Below, piece by piece: positions 26,496-36,037 of a stretch of 64,000 nucleotides of DNA (the stretch's first letter is position 1; each line of letters begins with the position of its first letter). Source of the stretch: Verrucomicrobiales bacterium (lineage in GTDB: Bacteria; Verrucomicrobiota; Verrucomicrobiia; Limisphaerales; J093); contig JABTUJ010000004.1 in the NCBI GenBank assembly GCA_015075445.1, positions 62,001 to 126,000 on the forward strand, written 5' to 3'. The position numbers and the translations under genes are program-made. The notes under the pieces were generated by a model. The model was given only the letters and a program-made list of their open reading frames with translations. It had not been told where the DNA came from and made no database searches.

Positions 26496-26840
26496 TCAGG
26501 TCTTGGCGGGTTTGGGGGTGGAGGCGGGGGTGGAGGTGGGTGTCTTGGTGGGTTTGGCGTCGGATTTCGGGCTGGCGTCGCTCTTGGCGGGGGCGGCGGC
26601 GTCGGACTCCTTCTTGGCGGCCTGTTTGTAGCCTTCGCTGCGGTAGTCGGTGATGTAGAAGCCGCTGCCCTTGAAGAGCAGGCCGGCGCCGCCGCTCAAC
26701 TGCCGGTCCACGCGGCCTTTGGCCCAGGGGCTGCGCGCGCAACGTTCCTTGGGGCAGGTCTTGAGCGGTTCGTCTTTGATGGACTGGAAGTACTCGAAAT
26801 CGTGGCCGCACTTGCGGCAGACGTAATGGTAAGTCGGCAT
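26496..26840 (-). CDS. FmdB-type zinc-ribbon protein
   Basis: The 114-residue protein begins MPTYHYVCRKCGHDFEYFQS and continues to PLKTCPKERCARS, giving the two Cys pairs of the FmdB/CxxC zinc ribbon. GGAGLLFKGSGFYITDYR is the conserved end of the ribbon domain. The remaining 45 residues are a Lys-, Ala-, Thr- and Pro-rich low-complexity tail. The biochemical role is not established for the family (a putative regulator). It starts at ATG 26840, divergent from the Arg/Gly-rich gene, and is followed after five bases by the secreted protein gene. Confidence 0.9.
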   Translation of the reverse strand: MPTYHYVCRKCGHDFEYFQSIKDEPLKTCPKERCARSPWAKGRVDRQLSGGAGLLFKGSGFYITDYRSEGYKQAAKKESDAAAPAKSDASPKSDAKPTKTPTSTPASTPKPAKT

Positions 26841-27042
26841 AGTGATGTCGCGATCGTGGGGTTGGTTTAGCACGGTGCAGGGCTTTTGCAATCCTGGGCC
26901 CGAGCCCGAGCCACGGGCTCGAGCGGCGACGCACACGAGCCGCGTACGAGCAGCGCTTGCAATTGGCAGGGGGGGGCGGCATCCTCGCGCCCGTGACGCA
27001 ACCTTCCCCGGGCGATCGCCCCGGAGATGGCCTTTGAACGCG

Positions 27043-28848
27043 ATGAACAACGAACCGGAGTTCGAACTCGATCTCGATTTGCAGATGCTGCCGGCGTGGG
27101 CGCGCCAGCCGTCCGCGGCCAATCGGTACGCCCAGTACGAAGGGGGCGGTGAAGGTCCGCGGGAACGGGGCCGTGGCGGTCCACCGTTCCGCCGGGACCG
27201 GGGTCCCGGGGGGGAGCGCCGGGGGCGGGGCGGACCTGGCGAAGGACGGCCGCGGCGGGAAGGGCCGCGGGAAGGGCCGCGGGGCGGGATGCGCGGGGGA
27301 CCGGGCCGCGAGCGTCGGGACGAGGGGCGTCGGGAGGAGCCGCGTGAGTCGGAGCCTTTGCCGGAGGTGCTGGTCAATCTGGTGCCGGAACGGAAGGGGA
27401 TCGAGTTGCTGGCGCGGCAGATCAAGCTGACCGGCCGGGCGTATCCGTTGTTCCAGGTGGCGTCGCTGGTGCTGCACAAGCCCGAGCGGTTCGAAGTGCA
27501 GTTCACCACCAAGAAGGGGCCGGAGGGGAACATCTTGCAGGCGCTGTTCGTGTGTGCGTTGGACGACACGCTGTGGCTGTCCGAGGAGGAAGTGGCGCAG
27601 CACGCCCTGCGGCATCACTTCGACACGTTTTATCAGACCGAGAAGGTGGCGACGGATCCGCCGAAGGGCACGTATACCCTGGTGGCGCAGTGCGGGATGA
27701 GCGGCACGCTGTTGGGCCCGCCGAACTACCACGATTACCAGACCAAGCTGCGCAAGCTGCATGCCGACCGGTTCGCACGGATGCCGTTCGAGGCTTACAA
27801 GGCGAAGGTGAAGTTCGTCAAGGACGAGGCGGTGGTGAAGCAATGGCTCGACGAACAGAGCTTCAAGGCGGAGTACGTGGGCTTGAACCTGCCGGAGCCG
27901 CTGCGGTTCCTGAGCCGGGACGACGCCGAGAAGCACTTTCGTGAGGTGCATCTGCCGAACCTGGTCAAGTCGGTCGAGTCCTTCACGCTCGCCGGGGTGG
28001 AGAACCAGCGGTTCATGTCGCGCGGGCTGCGGTCATTGCTGCGGCACACGCTGGAGGAGCAGCGGCGGTTCCCGCTCAAGGTGGCCACGGTACTGAGCCA
28101 GCAGTTGGCGGGTCAGGGGCTGCACTTCTTCAAAGTCAACCGCACGGTCACCCACGTTTGTGTGGCCCGGCCGCACTATCTGGATCTGACCACGACGTCG
28201 GTGTCCGAGAGCGTCCGGAAGATCGTCGAGTACATCGACTCGCATCCCAATTGCACGCGCCGGAGGCTGCTCGATGCCCTCGCGCCCAGTCCGCCGACCC
28301 CGGCTCAGCCGGCGGCGCCCGCTCCGGCCCCGGCCGCTCCGTCGGAAGGGGGCGTGGGCACGGAGCAGACGGCGGCCACGGCGGCCGCGCAGGCGCCGGC
28401 CACACCTGCGCCGACACCTGAGCAGACGGCGGTGGTGACGGATCTGCACTGGCTCATTCACCAGGGGCACGTGATCGAGTTCACCGACGGTAGGATGGAG
28501 ACGGCGAAACCGCCGAAACCCAAGCCGCCAACGCCGCCGCGGGCGCCTGCGAAGGACCCAGGACCAGAGACCAAGGACCACGGACCACGGACCACGGAGC
28601 AGGGACCTGAGACTACGGACCAAGGACCACAGGCTGCGGAGGAAGGGATGCCGGCAGCTTCAGCAGAGACTCCGGCAGAAGCTCCGGCGGGGGCCGTGGA
28701 GGCGGCTTCAGCCCCGGCCCCCGCGGTGGAACCTGCCCCTGCTGGACCGGAAGTTGCGGTGGAACCACCACCGGCTGCGCCGGCGGCGGAGCCGGGGCCA
28801 GTTGCGGGCGAGGCCGAGCCGACGGAAGAGCCGCCGCGGCCGGTTTGA
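27043..28848 (+). CDS. Arg/Gly-rich protein of unknown function
   Basis: The 601-residue protein has three zones. After an acidic start (EFELDLDLQMLPAWARQP), residues 35-110 are packed with Arg, Gly, Pro and Glu, like RGG RNA-binding regions. Residues about 115-425 look globular (LVNLVPERKGIELLARQIKL, AYPLFQVASLVLHKPERFEV, HHFDTFYQTEKVATDPPKG, HTLEEQRRFPLKVA). The last 170 residues are Pro/Ala-rich with a repeated GGACCA-type DNA segment. I recognise no enzyme motif; a nucleic-acid-binding role is a guess from the RG region. The start ATG 27043 is the first ATG before the acidic segment; the frame is open upstream to 26842. Confidence 0.8.
   Translation: MNNEPEFELDLDLQMLPAWARQPSAANRYAQYEGGGEGPRERGRGGPPFRRDRGPGGERRGRGGPGEGRPRREGPREGPRGGMRGGPGRERRDEGRREEPRESEPLPEVLVNLVPERKGIELLARQIKLTGRAYPLFQVASLVLHKPERFEVQFTTKKGPEGNILQALFVCALDDTLWLSEEEVAQHALRHHFDTFYQTEKVATDPPKGTYTLVAQCGMSGTLLGPPNYHDYQTKLRKLHADRFARMPFEAYKAKVKFVKDEAVVKQWLDEQSFKAEYVGLNLPEPLRFLSRDDAEKHFREVHLPNLVKSVESFTLAGVENQRFMSRGLRSLLRHTLEEQRRFPLKVATVLSQQLAGQGLHFFKVNRTVTHVCVARPHYLDLTTTSVSESVRKIVEYIDSHPNCTRRRLLDALAPSPPTPAQPAAPAPAPAAPSEGGVGTEQTAATAAAQAPATPAPTPEQTAVVTDLHWLIHQGHVIEFTDGRMETAKPPKPKPPTPPRAPAKDPGPETKDHGPRTTEQGPETTDQGPQAAEEGMPAASAETPAEAPAGAVEAASAPAPAVEPAPAGPEVAVEPPPAAPAAEPGPVAGEAEPTEEPPRPV
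28548..28632. repeat. in-gene GGACCA/GGACCACGGACC tandem repeat
   Basis: About 85 bases made of hexamer-like units (GGACCA, GACCAC, GGACCACGG, GGACCTGAG) encode the Asp-, His-, Gly-, Pro- and Thr-rich part of the Arg/Gly-rich protein tail. The sequence looks like a slippage-prone repeat that happens to be open in this frame. Confidence 0.7.
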
Positions 28849-28882
28849 GCGACGGGGTGTGTCGGGTTGCCACCAGGCTGGC

Positions 28883-29224
28883 CTAGGCCGTGGGGGGCGA
28901 GTGGGCCAGGCGGAACAGGTAGTCGAAGGTGAACAGCCCGGTGTTGTGGCCGTCGGCCCAGACGGGCTGGACGGCGTAGCTTCCGACGGGTCGGAGCTCG
29001 CGCAACTGGTAGGAAGCGGGCGTGAGCGGGCGGGCGGGCCCCCGGTGGAGCTGGCCGAGCACGTCCCGTTCCCCCTGGCATTCCGCGCAGGGGCAGGATC
29101 GCCGCAGGGTATCGAGGCGGAGATAGCTTTCGCTGCCATCCTCCCACTGGATGGCCAGTTCCTCGCCGATGGGCTGGAGGTCTTTCGGGCGCACGGCGGC
29201 AGGATAGGGGAAGGAAGCGGACAT
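28883..29224 (-). CDS. DUF971 (gamma-butyrobetaine hydroxylase N-terminal-like) protein
   Basis: The 113-residue protein has the DUF971 fold signature: ELAIQWEDGSESYLRLDTLRRSCPCAEC (metal-binding Cys group), then VGSYAVQPVWADGHNTGLFTFDYLFRL. Bacterial DUF971 proteins of this length usually stand near iron-sulfur or cofactor genes, and their role is not settled. The start ATG 29224 is chosen because MSASFPYPAAVRPKDLQPIG matches the family; a longer frame to 29281 is less likely. It is divergent from the sigma factor gene, with 38 bases between starts. Confidence 0.85.
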   Translation of the reverse strand: MSASFPYPAAVRPKDLQPIGEELAIQWEDGSESYLRLDTLRRSCPCAECQGERDVLGQLHRGPARPLTPASYQLRELRPVGSYAVQPVWADGHNTGLFTFDYLFRLAHSPPTA

Positions 29225-29262
29225 ACAAGAACGGGTCCGGCGGTGTCTCAAGGGGAAAGCGA

Positions 29263-29814
29263 GTGAACGATGGCCGGCCATGCGGTTGGGTGGAGCGCCT
29301 GTACGATGCGCGGGCGGCGGCGATGCTGCTGTACGGTCGGGCGCTGGGGTTGAGCCATGCCGAGGCGGAGGACGTTTTGCAGGAGACTTTTGTGGCGCTG
29401 CTGGCCCTGGAACAACCGCCCGCCCAGCCGGTTGGCTATCTCGTGCGCAGCTTCCGCAACCGGGCCCTGAACCATCGACGTTCGTGGTGGCGGCGCCTGA
29501 CGCGGGAGCTTGAAGCCCGTCGCTGGTTTGATCCCGCGGACCCGGTGGATCCGCGGGAGGAGCGACTGGGGCGGGCGTTGAGCCAACTGCCGGCGGACCA
29601 GCGGGAGGTCATTGTGCTGAAGGTGTGGCACAGGATGACCTTTGCGGCGCTGGGCCAGTTGCTGGGGCTTTCGCCGAACACGGTGGCCGGCCGGTATCGG
29701 TATGGTCTGGAACGGCTGCGACGCTCGCTGGAGGACGCCTGTGATGAACTCGATGGAAATGCTAACGACGCAGCTTCGTTCGCTGAGGCCGCGACCGCCT
29801 TCCCCCGCGGTTAG
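29263..29814 (+). CDS. sigma-70 family (ECF-like) RNA polymerase sigma factor
   Basis: The protein is 183 residues from GTG 29263, preceded by AGGGGA. Region 2 is seen in YDARAAAMLLYGRALGLSHAEAEDVLQETFVALL and VGYLVRSFRNRALNHRR. Region 4 is LSQLPADQREVIVLKVWHRMTFAALGQLLGLSPNTVAGRYRYGLERLRR, with a helix-turn-helix. It belongs to the ECF group by size and layout. The downstream gene overlaps it by 71 bases and encodes a membrane protein, the typical layout for a sigma factor and its anti-sigma partner. Target genes are unknown. Confidence 0.9.
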   Translation: MNDGRPCGWVERLYDARAAAMLLYGRALGLSHAEAEDVLQETFVALLALEQPPAQPVGYLVRSFRNRALNHRRSWWRRLTRELEARRWFDPADPVDPREERLGRALSQLPADQREVIVLKVWHRMTFAALGQLLGLSPNTVAGRYRYGLERLRRSLEDACDELDGNANDAASFAEAATAFPRG

Positions 29815-30133
29815 GCGGCGGGTGTTCGGCGCGGTGGATCGCCCCGTGGCGGAACGGCCGCGCTGGCGGGTGGGGCTCCCGTTGAGCGCCACGGCGGTGG
29901 CCAGTCTGATGTTGGCCTTGTTGACCGTCCGTGACTGGCCCGTGGCGGAGGGTGGGCCGCGGGAGCAGTTCGACCCGCCGGGGACGACCAGCCTGACTTT
30001 CGTGGCGTCACTTCCGGCGGGATGGCACAGCGTGAGGAACCCGGCGCCGGCCAGATTGGATTGGACAAACGCGGGGCCGTTCCTCTCAAGTATGCGGTCT
30101 TTGGCGGAACGGGAAACGAACCGCTGGCGGTGA
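29744..30133 (+). CDS. small single-span membrane protein, possible anti-sigma partner
   Basis: The 129-residue protein starts at ATG 29744 inside the sigma factor gene. It has a basic N-terminus (about 50 residues), one membrane segment (LSATAVASLMLALLTV) and a periplasmic tail of about 60 residues. There is no ZAS Cys/His motif in the N-terminus, so a classical anti-sigma domain is not visible. The role is inferred from overlap with the sigma gene only. Composition downstream of the overlap is protein-like (FVASLPAGWHSVRNPAPARLD). Confidence 0.6.
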   Translation: MNSMEMLTTQLRSLRPRPPSPAVRRRVFGAVDRPVAERPRWRVGLPLSATAVASLMLALLTVRDWPVAEGGPREQFDPPGTTSLTFVASLPAGWHSVRNPAPARLDWTNAGPFLSSMRSLAERETNRWR

Positions 30134-30140
30134 GCAGCCG

Positions 30141-33100
30141 ATGAGCAACGAGAAGCAAAAGGCCGGCAAGTCCGGTGGCGGTGGCAGCAGTGGGGCGGGT
30201 GGCGGAGCCAGGGGTGGGACGGCCCGATCGGCGCCGATCCGGGTGGCGGCACCGCCGCCGGTGGAACGTGGTCCGCTGTTTCGCCCGGTGGACTGGGTGA
30301 CGTTCGGGGCGACGACGCTCCTGACGCTGGTGATCTATCTGATCACGCTGGCACCGGATCTGACATTGGAGGACTGCGGCGAGCTGGCGGTGGCGTCGTA
30401 TTACCTGGGGGTACCGCATGCGCCGGGCTATCCGATCTGGACGCTGTACACGTGGTTCTTCACGGTGATCCTGCCGTTCTCGAACGTGGCCTGGCGGGTG
30501 GCGGTGTCATCGGCGGTGGCGGCGGCCCTGGCGAGCGGGATGCTGGGGCTGATGGTGTCGCGGGCGAGCAGCCTGATGCTCGAGGGGATTGACTGGTTCA
30601 AGGGGCTGGACCGGCGGTGGGAAGAGGCGCTGTGCCTGGTGAGCGGGGTGGTGGCGGCGATGCTGCTGGGTTTCAACGGCTTCATGTGGAGCCAGGCGGT
30701 GATCGTCGAGGTGTACACGCTGAGCGTACTCTCGCTGATGGGGGTGCTGGTCTGTCTGCTGCATTGGACCTGCCGGCCGCAGCAGAAGTACTACCTGTAC
30801 ATTGCGTCGTTCCTCTTTGGGATCTGCTTCAACAACCACCAGACGCTGATCGTGGCGGCGATGGGGTTGCAGGTGGCGATTGCGATGGTGGACGAGAAGC
30901 TGGGGCGGGACGCGCTGTTCGTGAACGTGGTGTTCTACTTCGGCGGGCTGGTGCTGCGGATGGCGGGGGTGCTGACCATGTTCAACGAGAACTGGCCGCT
31001 CTTCATCATCTACAACCTGGTGGGGCTGGGTTCGCTCGGGGGGTTGATCTGGCTGACGGCACGGACGCAGGGGCTGCTGAGCGAGTGGCGGGTGGTGCTG
31101 ATCGCGCTGGGGGCCTGGGTTCTCGGGGCGTCGTTCTACCTGCTGATGCCGCTGTTCTCGATGACCAACCCGCCCATGAACTGGGCGTACCCGCGGACGT
31201 TCGACGGGTTCATCCACGCCTTCACGCGCGGGCAGTACGAGAAGACGAACCCGACGGATTTCCTGTCGGACCCGCTGCGGCTGTTCCGGCAGTTGATCAT
31301 GTACGGGGAGGGGGCGGCGGATGAGTTCAACCTGGCGTTCCTGGCGCTGGCGCTGGTGCCCTTTGCGTTCTTCGCCTTCATGAAGCGCCGGGAGCGGGCG
31401 TGGATCGTGGGCAACGCAGCGATCGGGCTGTGTTTGTCCGTGCTGCTGCTCATGCTGCTGAACCCGCAGATCGACCGGCAGAGCCGCGATTTGACACGCG
31501 TGTTCTTCACGGCGTCGCACGTGACGATCGCGATGTTCATCGGGCTGGGGCTGACGATGCTGGGGGCGGCGTTGATCCTGCGGTATCAGGAAGCGCGGAC
31601 CTATGCGTTGTACGGGGGGGCGACGCTGGCAGCGCTGGCGTTGTACTCGCTGGCCCGGCGGCTGCAGGATGTGTACAGCGATCCGCATGCCGGGGTGGTG
31701 GGATTGGGAGCGCTGTTCTCGGGGCTGGGCCAGGCGCTGTTCCATCCGACGTTTACGCCGCCGGTGTTCGCCGTGCTGGCGCGGTTGCTGGTGCTGGTGC
31801 TGGTGCTCGGGTTCCTTGGGCTGATCCTGCTCAGCCGGCAGCGGCTGCAACCCTGGGGGCTCATCGGCTTGTTCGCGGGGATCCCGTTGTTCTCGGTGGT
31901 TTCGCACTGGCCCGAGAACGAGCAGCGCGGGCATCTGTTCGGGTACTGGTTCGGGCACGACATGTTCGAGCCGCCGTTCGGGCAGTACCCCTCGATGACG
32001 CGGGACGCGGTGCTGTTCGGGGGGACCGACCCGGGGCGATTCAACCCGACGTACATGATTTTTGCCGAGAGCTTCATCAAGCCGCGGCACCGGCGGAATC
32101 CGGACTTTGACCGGCGGGACGTGTACATCATCACGCAGAACGCGCTGGCGGACGGGACCTATCTGAACTACATCCGGGCGCACTACCACCGGAGCGCACA
32201 GGTGGACCCGCCGTTTCTGCGCGACTTCGTGATCACCCTCGAGAACGCCTTTCTGAGCCGGGAGGCGGTGAACCTGCGGGCGGTGGGTCAGCCGTTCCGG
32301 TCGAACCCGATGTCCCGGTTTGTGGGCAGCTTCACCAACGTGGTGCGACCCTTCGACAACCTCTTGTTGCGGTGGGGCGAGCGGGTCGAGAACCGGCGCC
32401 GCGAGAGGGGGGTTTACCCGCCGAAGGAGATCCGGATTCCGTCGCCGCTGGACCTGAACTGGGCGTTCACGAATTACATCAACGACGTCCAGATGCGGTA
32501 CTTCTACGATCACCAATCCGCACGAGCCTGCAAGTAGGCGGGTGAGGTGGTGAACATCGCCGATGGCCGTGCGCAGGTGGCGGGACAGACGGCGGTCATG
32601 GCGATCAACGGGCTGCTGACGAAGGTCATCTTCGACGCGAACCCCGAGCACGAGTTCTTCGTCGAGGAGAGCTTCCCGCTGGACTGGATGTACCCGTACC
32701 TGACGCCGTTCGGGATCATCATGAAGATCAACCGGGAGAAGGTGCCGGAGATCACGGAGGAGATGGTGCGCACGGATCACGCCTTCTGGACGCAGTACGC
32801 GGACCGGCTCTGCGGCAACTGGATTACCTATGAGACGCCGGTGGGGGACATCTGCGAATCTGTCGAGCGGGTGTACCTGCGGGGCAACCTGCGGGGCTAC
32901 AACGGGAGCCGGATGTTCGTGCGCGACAACGACGGGCAGAAGGCGTTCTCGAAGCTGCGCAACTCGATTGCGGGGCTGTACTACTGGCGCTATCTGGATT
33001 CGAGGATCCCCGAGGAGCGGACGCGGCTGGCTCAGGAGGCGGACTTCGCCTTCAAACAAGCGTTTGCCTTCTGTCCCTACAGCCCGGAGACGGCCACACG

Positions 33101-33698
33101 ATACATCCAGTTGCTGGCGGTGCTGAACTGCGGACGACGCGCTGCTGATCGCGCAGACGTTGCGCAAGTTTGATCCGGACAGCGACTTCGCGCAGAGCAT
33201 CGTGGACCAGGTGCGGAGTTGGCAGAGCGCGGTGTCGTTGCAGAGCAAGGCGCAGGATCAGTTGGGCCAGTTGAGCAGAACTACCGACGAACCCGGCAAT
33301 CAGGCGGCCTTTGACCTGGTGGCCGCCTATACCCAGACGCAGCAGACCAACGAGGCCTATGCCATCCTGGATGCGTGGGTTGGGCGACCCGAGGCCGACG
33401 CGGGCTCGCTGCTTCGGTGGCAAACGCGTCGTCCAGATCGGTCTTACCCTGGCTGAGCCTGCGCTGCAGCGCTTGCCTGCCGCCGGACAGCCCTGAGATC
33501 TGGCATGACCTGCCGCAGGCGGCGCAGAACAAGCAGGCCGAGGCCCTCCAGTCGCTGGGGGTCGCGATCGAACTCAGCCGGCAACGCCTGCGCGCGGATC
33601 CGAAGAGCGCGAATCTCGCGACGATTGCAGCCACGGATCCCCGGTTCCTGGGGTTGCAGAACCTGCCGGAATTTCAGCGTCTGATCGCCGCCCCTTAA
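30141..33698 (+). pseudogene. DUF2723 membrane protein with TPR-like tail, broken by a stop and frameshifts
   Basis: The first 798 residues (30141-32537) are an intact-looking DUF2723 protein: a cytosolic Gly-rich leader, then many membrane segments. It has the GT-C-like signature LTLEDCGELAVASYYLGVPHAPGYPIW. An in-frame TAG at 32535 interrupts it (HQSARACK-stop-AGEVVNIADGR). The same frame then continues with clearly conserved sequence (AVMAINGLLTKVIFDANP, SFPLDWMYPYLTPFGIIM) to about 33125. Two further frame changes follow, near 33130-33140 (ALLIAQTLRKFDPDSD) and 33410-33440, ending with PEFQRLIAAP at 33698. Intact relatives run as one protein of about 1,180 residues with a helical TPR-like tail. 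The 798-residue part could still be made. Sequence errors are an alternative explanation. Confidence 0.75.
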
Positions 33699-33718
33699 GG
33701 CGGGTATCTCTCTTCCAC

Positions 33719-33821
33719 TGCAGGCGCCGACGTGAGGAGGCGTTACGGGTCAGGGGCGACGCCACCCGGCCTCCTCACGTCGGCTCCTACGCGGCCCGGC
33801 CTCCGCACGTCGGCTCCTACA
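33719..33821. repeat. palindromic intergenic repeat, copy B
   Basis: CAGGCGCCGACGTGAGGAGGC (33721-33741) is answered by GGCCTCCTCACGTCGGCTCC (33768-33787). A further direct copy of the right arm follows, with one change (GGCCTCCGCACGTCGGCTCC, 33798-33817), 30 bases on. It matches the repeat at 25,041-25,111. It lies directly after the broken DUF2723 gene and before the kinase. Confidence 0.8.
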
Positions 33822-33941
33822 GTCTGGCCACGTCAGGGCGTGGGGTGGCGGTGGGCGGGTGTGCGCTGAAACAACCGCCCCCCGGGCACGCCGCCCTCCT
33901 TGGCAGGCGGGTTCAACAGTGGTATTGCTCTCCAAGCGAGC

Positions 33942-34805
33942 ATGTTTGGGTTACGCCACAAGGTTGGTCTGGATGCCGAGGGTCGTCGCCTGCCCGGGGC
34001 CTTCGGCTCGTACTATCTCCACGAACTCATCAACAGCGGCGGGATGGCGGATTTGTGGCTGGCCACCGACGAGCACCGCGCCACCTGTGCCGTGCGTTGC
34101 CTCCGCGAGACCAGCCGCTTTGACTTCGCCAATCGGAAGCGGTTCGTCCGCGGGTGCGAGATCCTGGCCGCGACCCACGACCACGAGTTTGTCATCGGCT
34201 ACCGCGGCCACGGCAAGACCGACGGCACCTTCTACCTGGCCATGGACTATGTCGAAGGGTCGAACCTGAAGCTGCTGATGGCCCAGGGCGATCCTTCGCT
34301 CGAGGAGTACGCGGGCAATGTGCTGATTGAATCTGCCATGGCCCTCGAGCACGTGCATGAAAAGGGGTACATGCACCTGGACTTCAAGCCCGAGAACCTG
34401 GTGGTCACCCGCAACGGCAGCGTGCGGCTCGTTGATTTCGACCTGGCGCGGCCGCGCCCCGAGTTCGCCGAGAAGCTGGGTGCCAACCCCGGCACGCCCG
34501 CGTACATGTCCCCGGAACAGCTCCTGCGTGAGCCGGTGGATCACCGGGCCGACATCTTCGCCTTCGGGGTCACCGCGTACGAACTCCTGACGTTCCGCAA
34601 GCCGTTCCCGGGCGAGACGGCGGACGAGATCCTGGCCCGGGAACTGGATCGCGAGATCGATTTCCTCGCGCCGCGGGAGGTTAACGGGGATCTGCCACTG
34701 GTGCTCGAACGCATTGTGATGAAGTGCCTCGAGCGGGAGCCCGACAAGCGGTATCCCTTCATGAGCGTGGTGGTGCGCGATCTGCAGGCGGCACTGTACG
34801 TGTGA
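33942..34805 (+). CDS. atypical serine/threonine protein kinase
   Basis: The 287-residue protein has a full kinase-domain layout: Gly-rich loop region [12 protein letters not shown], catalytic loop [13 protein letters not shown], metal-binding segment [11 protein letters not shown], activation-segment end [12 protein letters not shown], and [19 protein letters not shown]. Three key places differ. The ATP-binding Lys of VAIK is Arg (CAVRCL, residue 52), HRD reads HLD (Asp 147 kept), and DFG reads DFD (Asp 165 kept). The protein could be a weak or altered kinase or a pseudokinase. No membrane segment or sensor domain is present. The start is ATG 33942; a TTG at 33900 is in frame. Confidence 0.83.
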   Translation: MFGLRHKVGLDAEGRRLPGAFGSYYLHELINSGGMADLWLATDEHRATCAVRCLRETSRFDFANRKRFVRGCEILAATHDHEFVIGYRGHGKTDGTFYLAMDYVEGSNLKLLMAQGDPSLEEYAGNVLIESAMALEHVHEKGYMHLDFKPENLVVTRNGSVRLVDFDLARPRPEFAEKLGANPGTPAYMSPEQLLREPVDHRADIFAFGVTAYELLTFRKPFPGETADEILARELDREIDFLAPREVNGDLPLVLERIVMKCLEREPDKRYPFMSVVVRDLQAALYV

Positions 34806-35020
34806 GGTTCACTCAAGAACCTCGCGTCCCGTCTCCGGGCCGGGGCGACTCGCCGGACAGAGCCTACAGAAGGCAACGAAGGCAACGAAGCGTCAGGCCA
34901 CAAGCCCATGAGCATTGCCGCCGCTGCCGCGTTCCAGGAGCATTCTGTCATGCGGCCATTCCTGGCCGCCGGCATGATCGCGGCTTGAAGTTTTCGTCGA
35001 CCCGGCTGATTCTGAGACCC
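34806..35020. other. intergenic region with a short AAGGCAACG repeat
   Basis: No supported gene was found. AGGCAACGA occurs twice in tandem near 34,871-34,888. A 26-codon frame at about 34,909-34,989 (starting [19 protein letters not shown]) is open but unsupported. Confidence 0.4.
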
Positions 35021-35869
35021 ATGCAATCCGAGATCCACGAGGCGCGCGTCCGCCCATCCGGGATGCGGCGGGGACCCAACGGTTCAGCGGAAGAGGCACA
35101 GGTTGCAGGCCGTTGGCGCATCGTGCCGGGGCGGCCGGCCCGGGTGCGGGCGAGGCGGGGTTTCACCCTGATCGAGTTGCTGGTGGTCATCGCGATCATC
35201 GCAATTCTGGCAGGGATGCTGTTGCCGGCTCTGTCGCGGGCAAAGGCGAAGGCGCATCAGACCCAGTGCGCGAGCAACCAGCGCCAGATCGGGCTGGCCT
35301 ACCACATGTACGCGGAGGAGAACCGCGATTACTACCCGAGCCAGCGCGGTTGGGCCGCGGGCGGCGGGCAGACGGGCAAGTACCGGCTGGATGCGGGGGT
35401 GGCGGACAGCTTCGGGGTGAACGTGCCGAGTACGAACCGGCCGCTGAACCGCTATGCGGGGGCGGTCGAGATCTTCCGCTGTCCGGCAGACAAAGGGGAT
35501 GCCCTGTACGGGGCCACGCATTGTTACACGGACTACGGCAACAGCTACCTGGTGCAGTTCCAGCACGATTCGTTTCGTGTGCGCCACGTGGCCGGGGACG
35601 AACGGCAGCCGCGGGGTTCGTATGAGTTCACCCCGATCCGCGGCGCGGAGGTGGCGCGGAGTCCGGTGAACAAGATCATCCAGGGCGACTGGCACTGGCA
35701 CCGGAACCGGGACGTGATGGACAAGCGGAGCGTGTGGCACAACTACAAGGGGCAGCCGCGGTTCAACATGCTCTTCGGCGATGGGCACGTGGAGTTCTTC
35801 CGGTTCCCCGAGGAAACCCCGAACTGGATCTGGGATCCCAAGCCGGATCCGGCCTTCCGGTGGTGGTGA
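35021..35869 (+). CDS. type II secretion/type IV pilin-like protein (prepilin signal, DG-type C-terminus)
   Basis: The 282-residue protein has a long basic leader, then the prepilin cleavage and methylation site [18 protein letters not shown], where cleavage falls after Gly and leaves Phe as residue 1. The remaining domain has [32 protein letters not shown] and, near the end, [15 protein letters not shown], the H-x9-DG-like motif of a large family in Verrucomicrobiota and Planctomycetota. It is anchored in or secreted across the membrane, and its exact role is unknown. The leader from ATG 35021 is unusually long (about 48 residues); a start at the later ATG ([11 protein letters not shown]) is possible. 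Confidence 0.88.
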   Translation: MQSEIHEARVRPSGMRRGPNGSAEEAQVAGRWRIVPGRPARVRARRGFTLIELLVVIAIIAILAGMLLPALSRAKAKAHQTQCASNQRQIGLAYHMYAEENRDYYPSQRGWAAGGGQTGKYRLDAGVADSFGVNVPSTNRPLNRYAGAVEIFRCPADKGDALYGATHCYTDYGNSYLVQFQHDSFRVRHVAGDERQPRGSYEFTPIRGAEVARSPVNKIIQGDWHWHRNRDVMDKRSVWHNYKGQPRFNMLFGDGHVEFFRFPEETPNWIWDPKPDPAFRWW

Positions 35870-36037
35870 GCGGCGGGGGAGGCCGTGAGAGAGCGGCGGG
35901 TGGAGCAGGGGAGTGGCGGGCGGGGGATGGCAGTCGGAGGGGTGGCGGGCGCGGTCCCCAACACGGGGGTGGGTTTCCTTTTGCCATAGGCAGGGGCGGC
36001 TGGCACAGTGCGCCCCGCATAGCCGCACAGCCCGAAC

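Noticed and set aside
30507..33248. Minus-strand frame of 913 codons opposite the DUF2723 gene
   Set aside because: It is rich in His, Arg, Gln and Pro with no domain, and the plus strand encodes conserved membrane and C-terminal segments.
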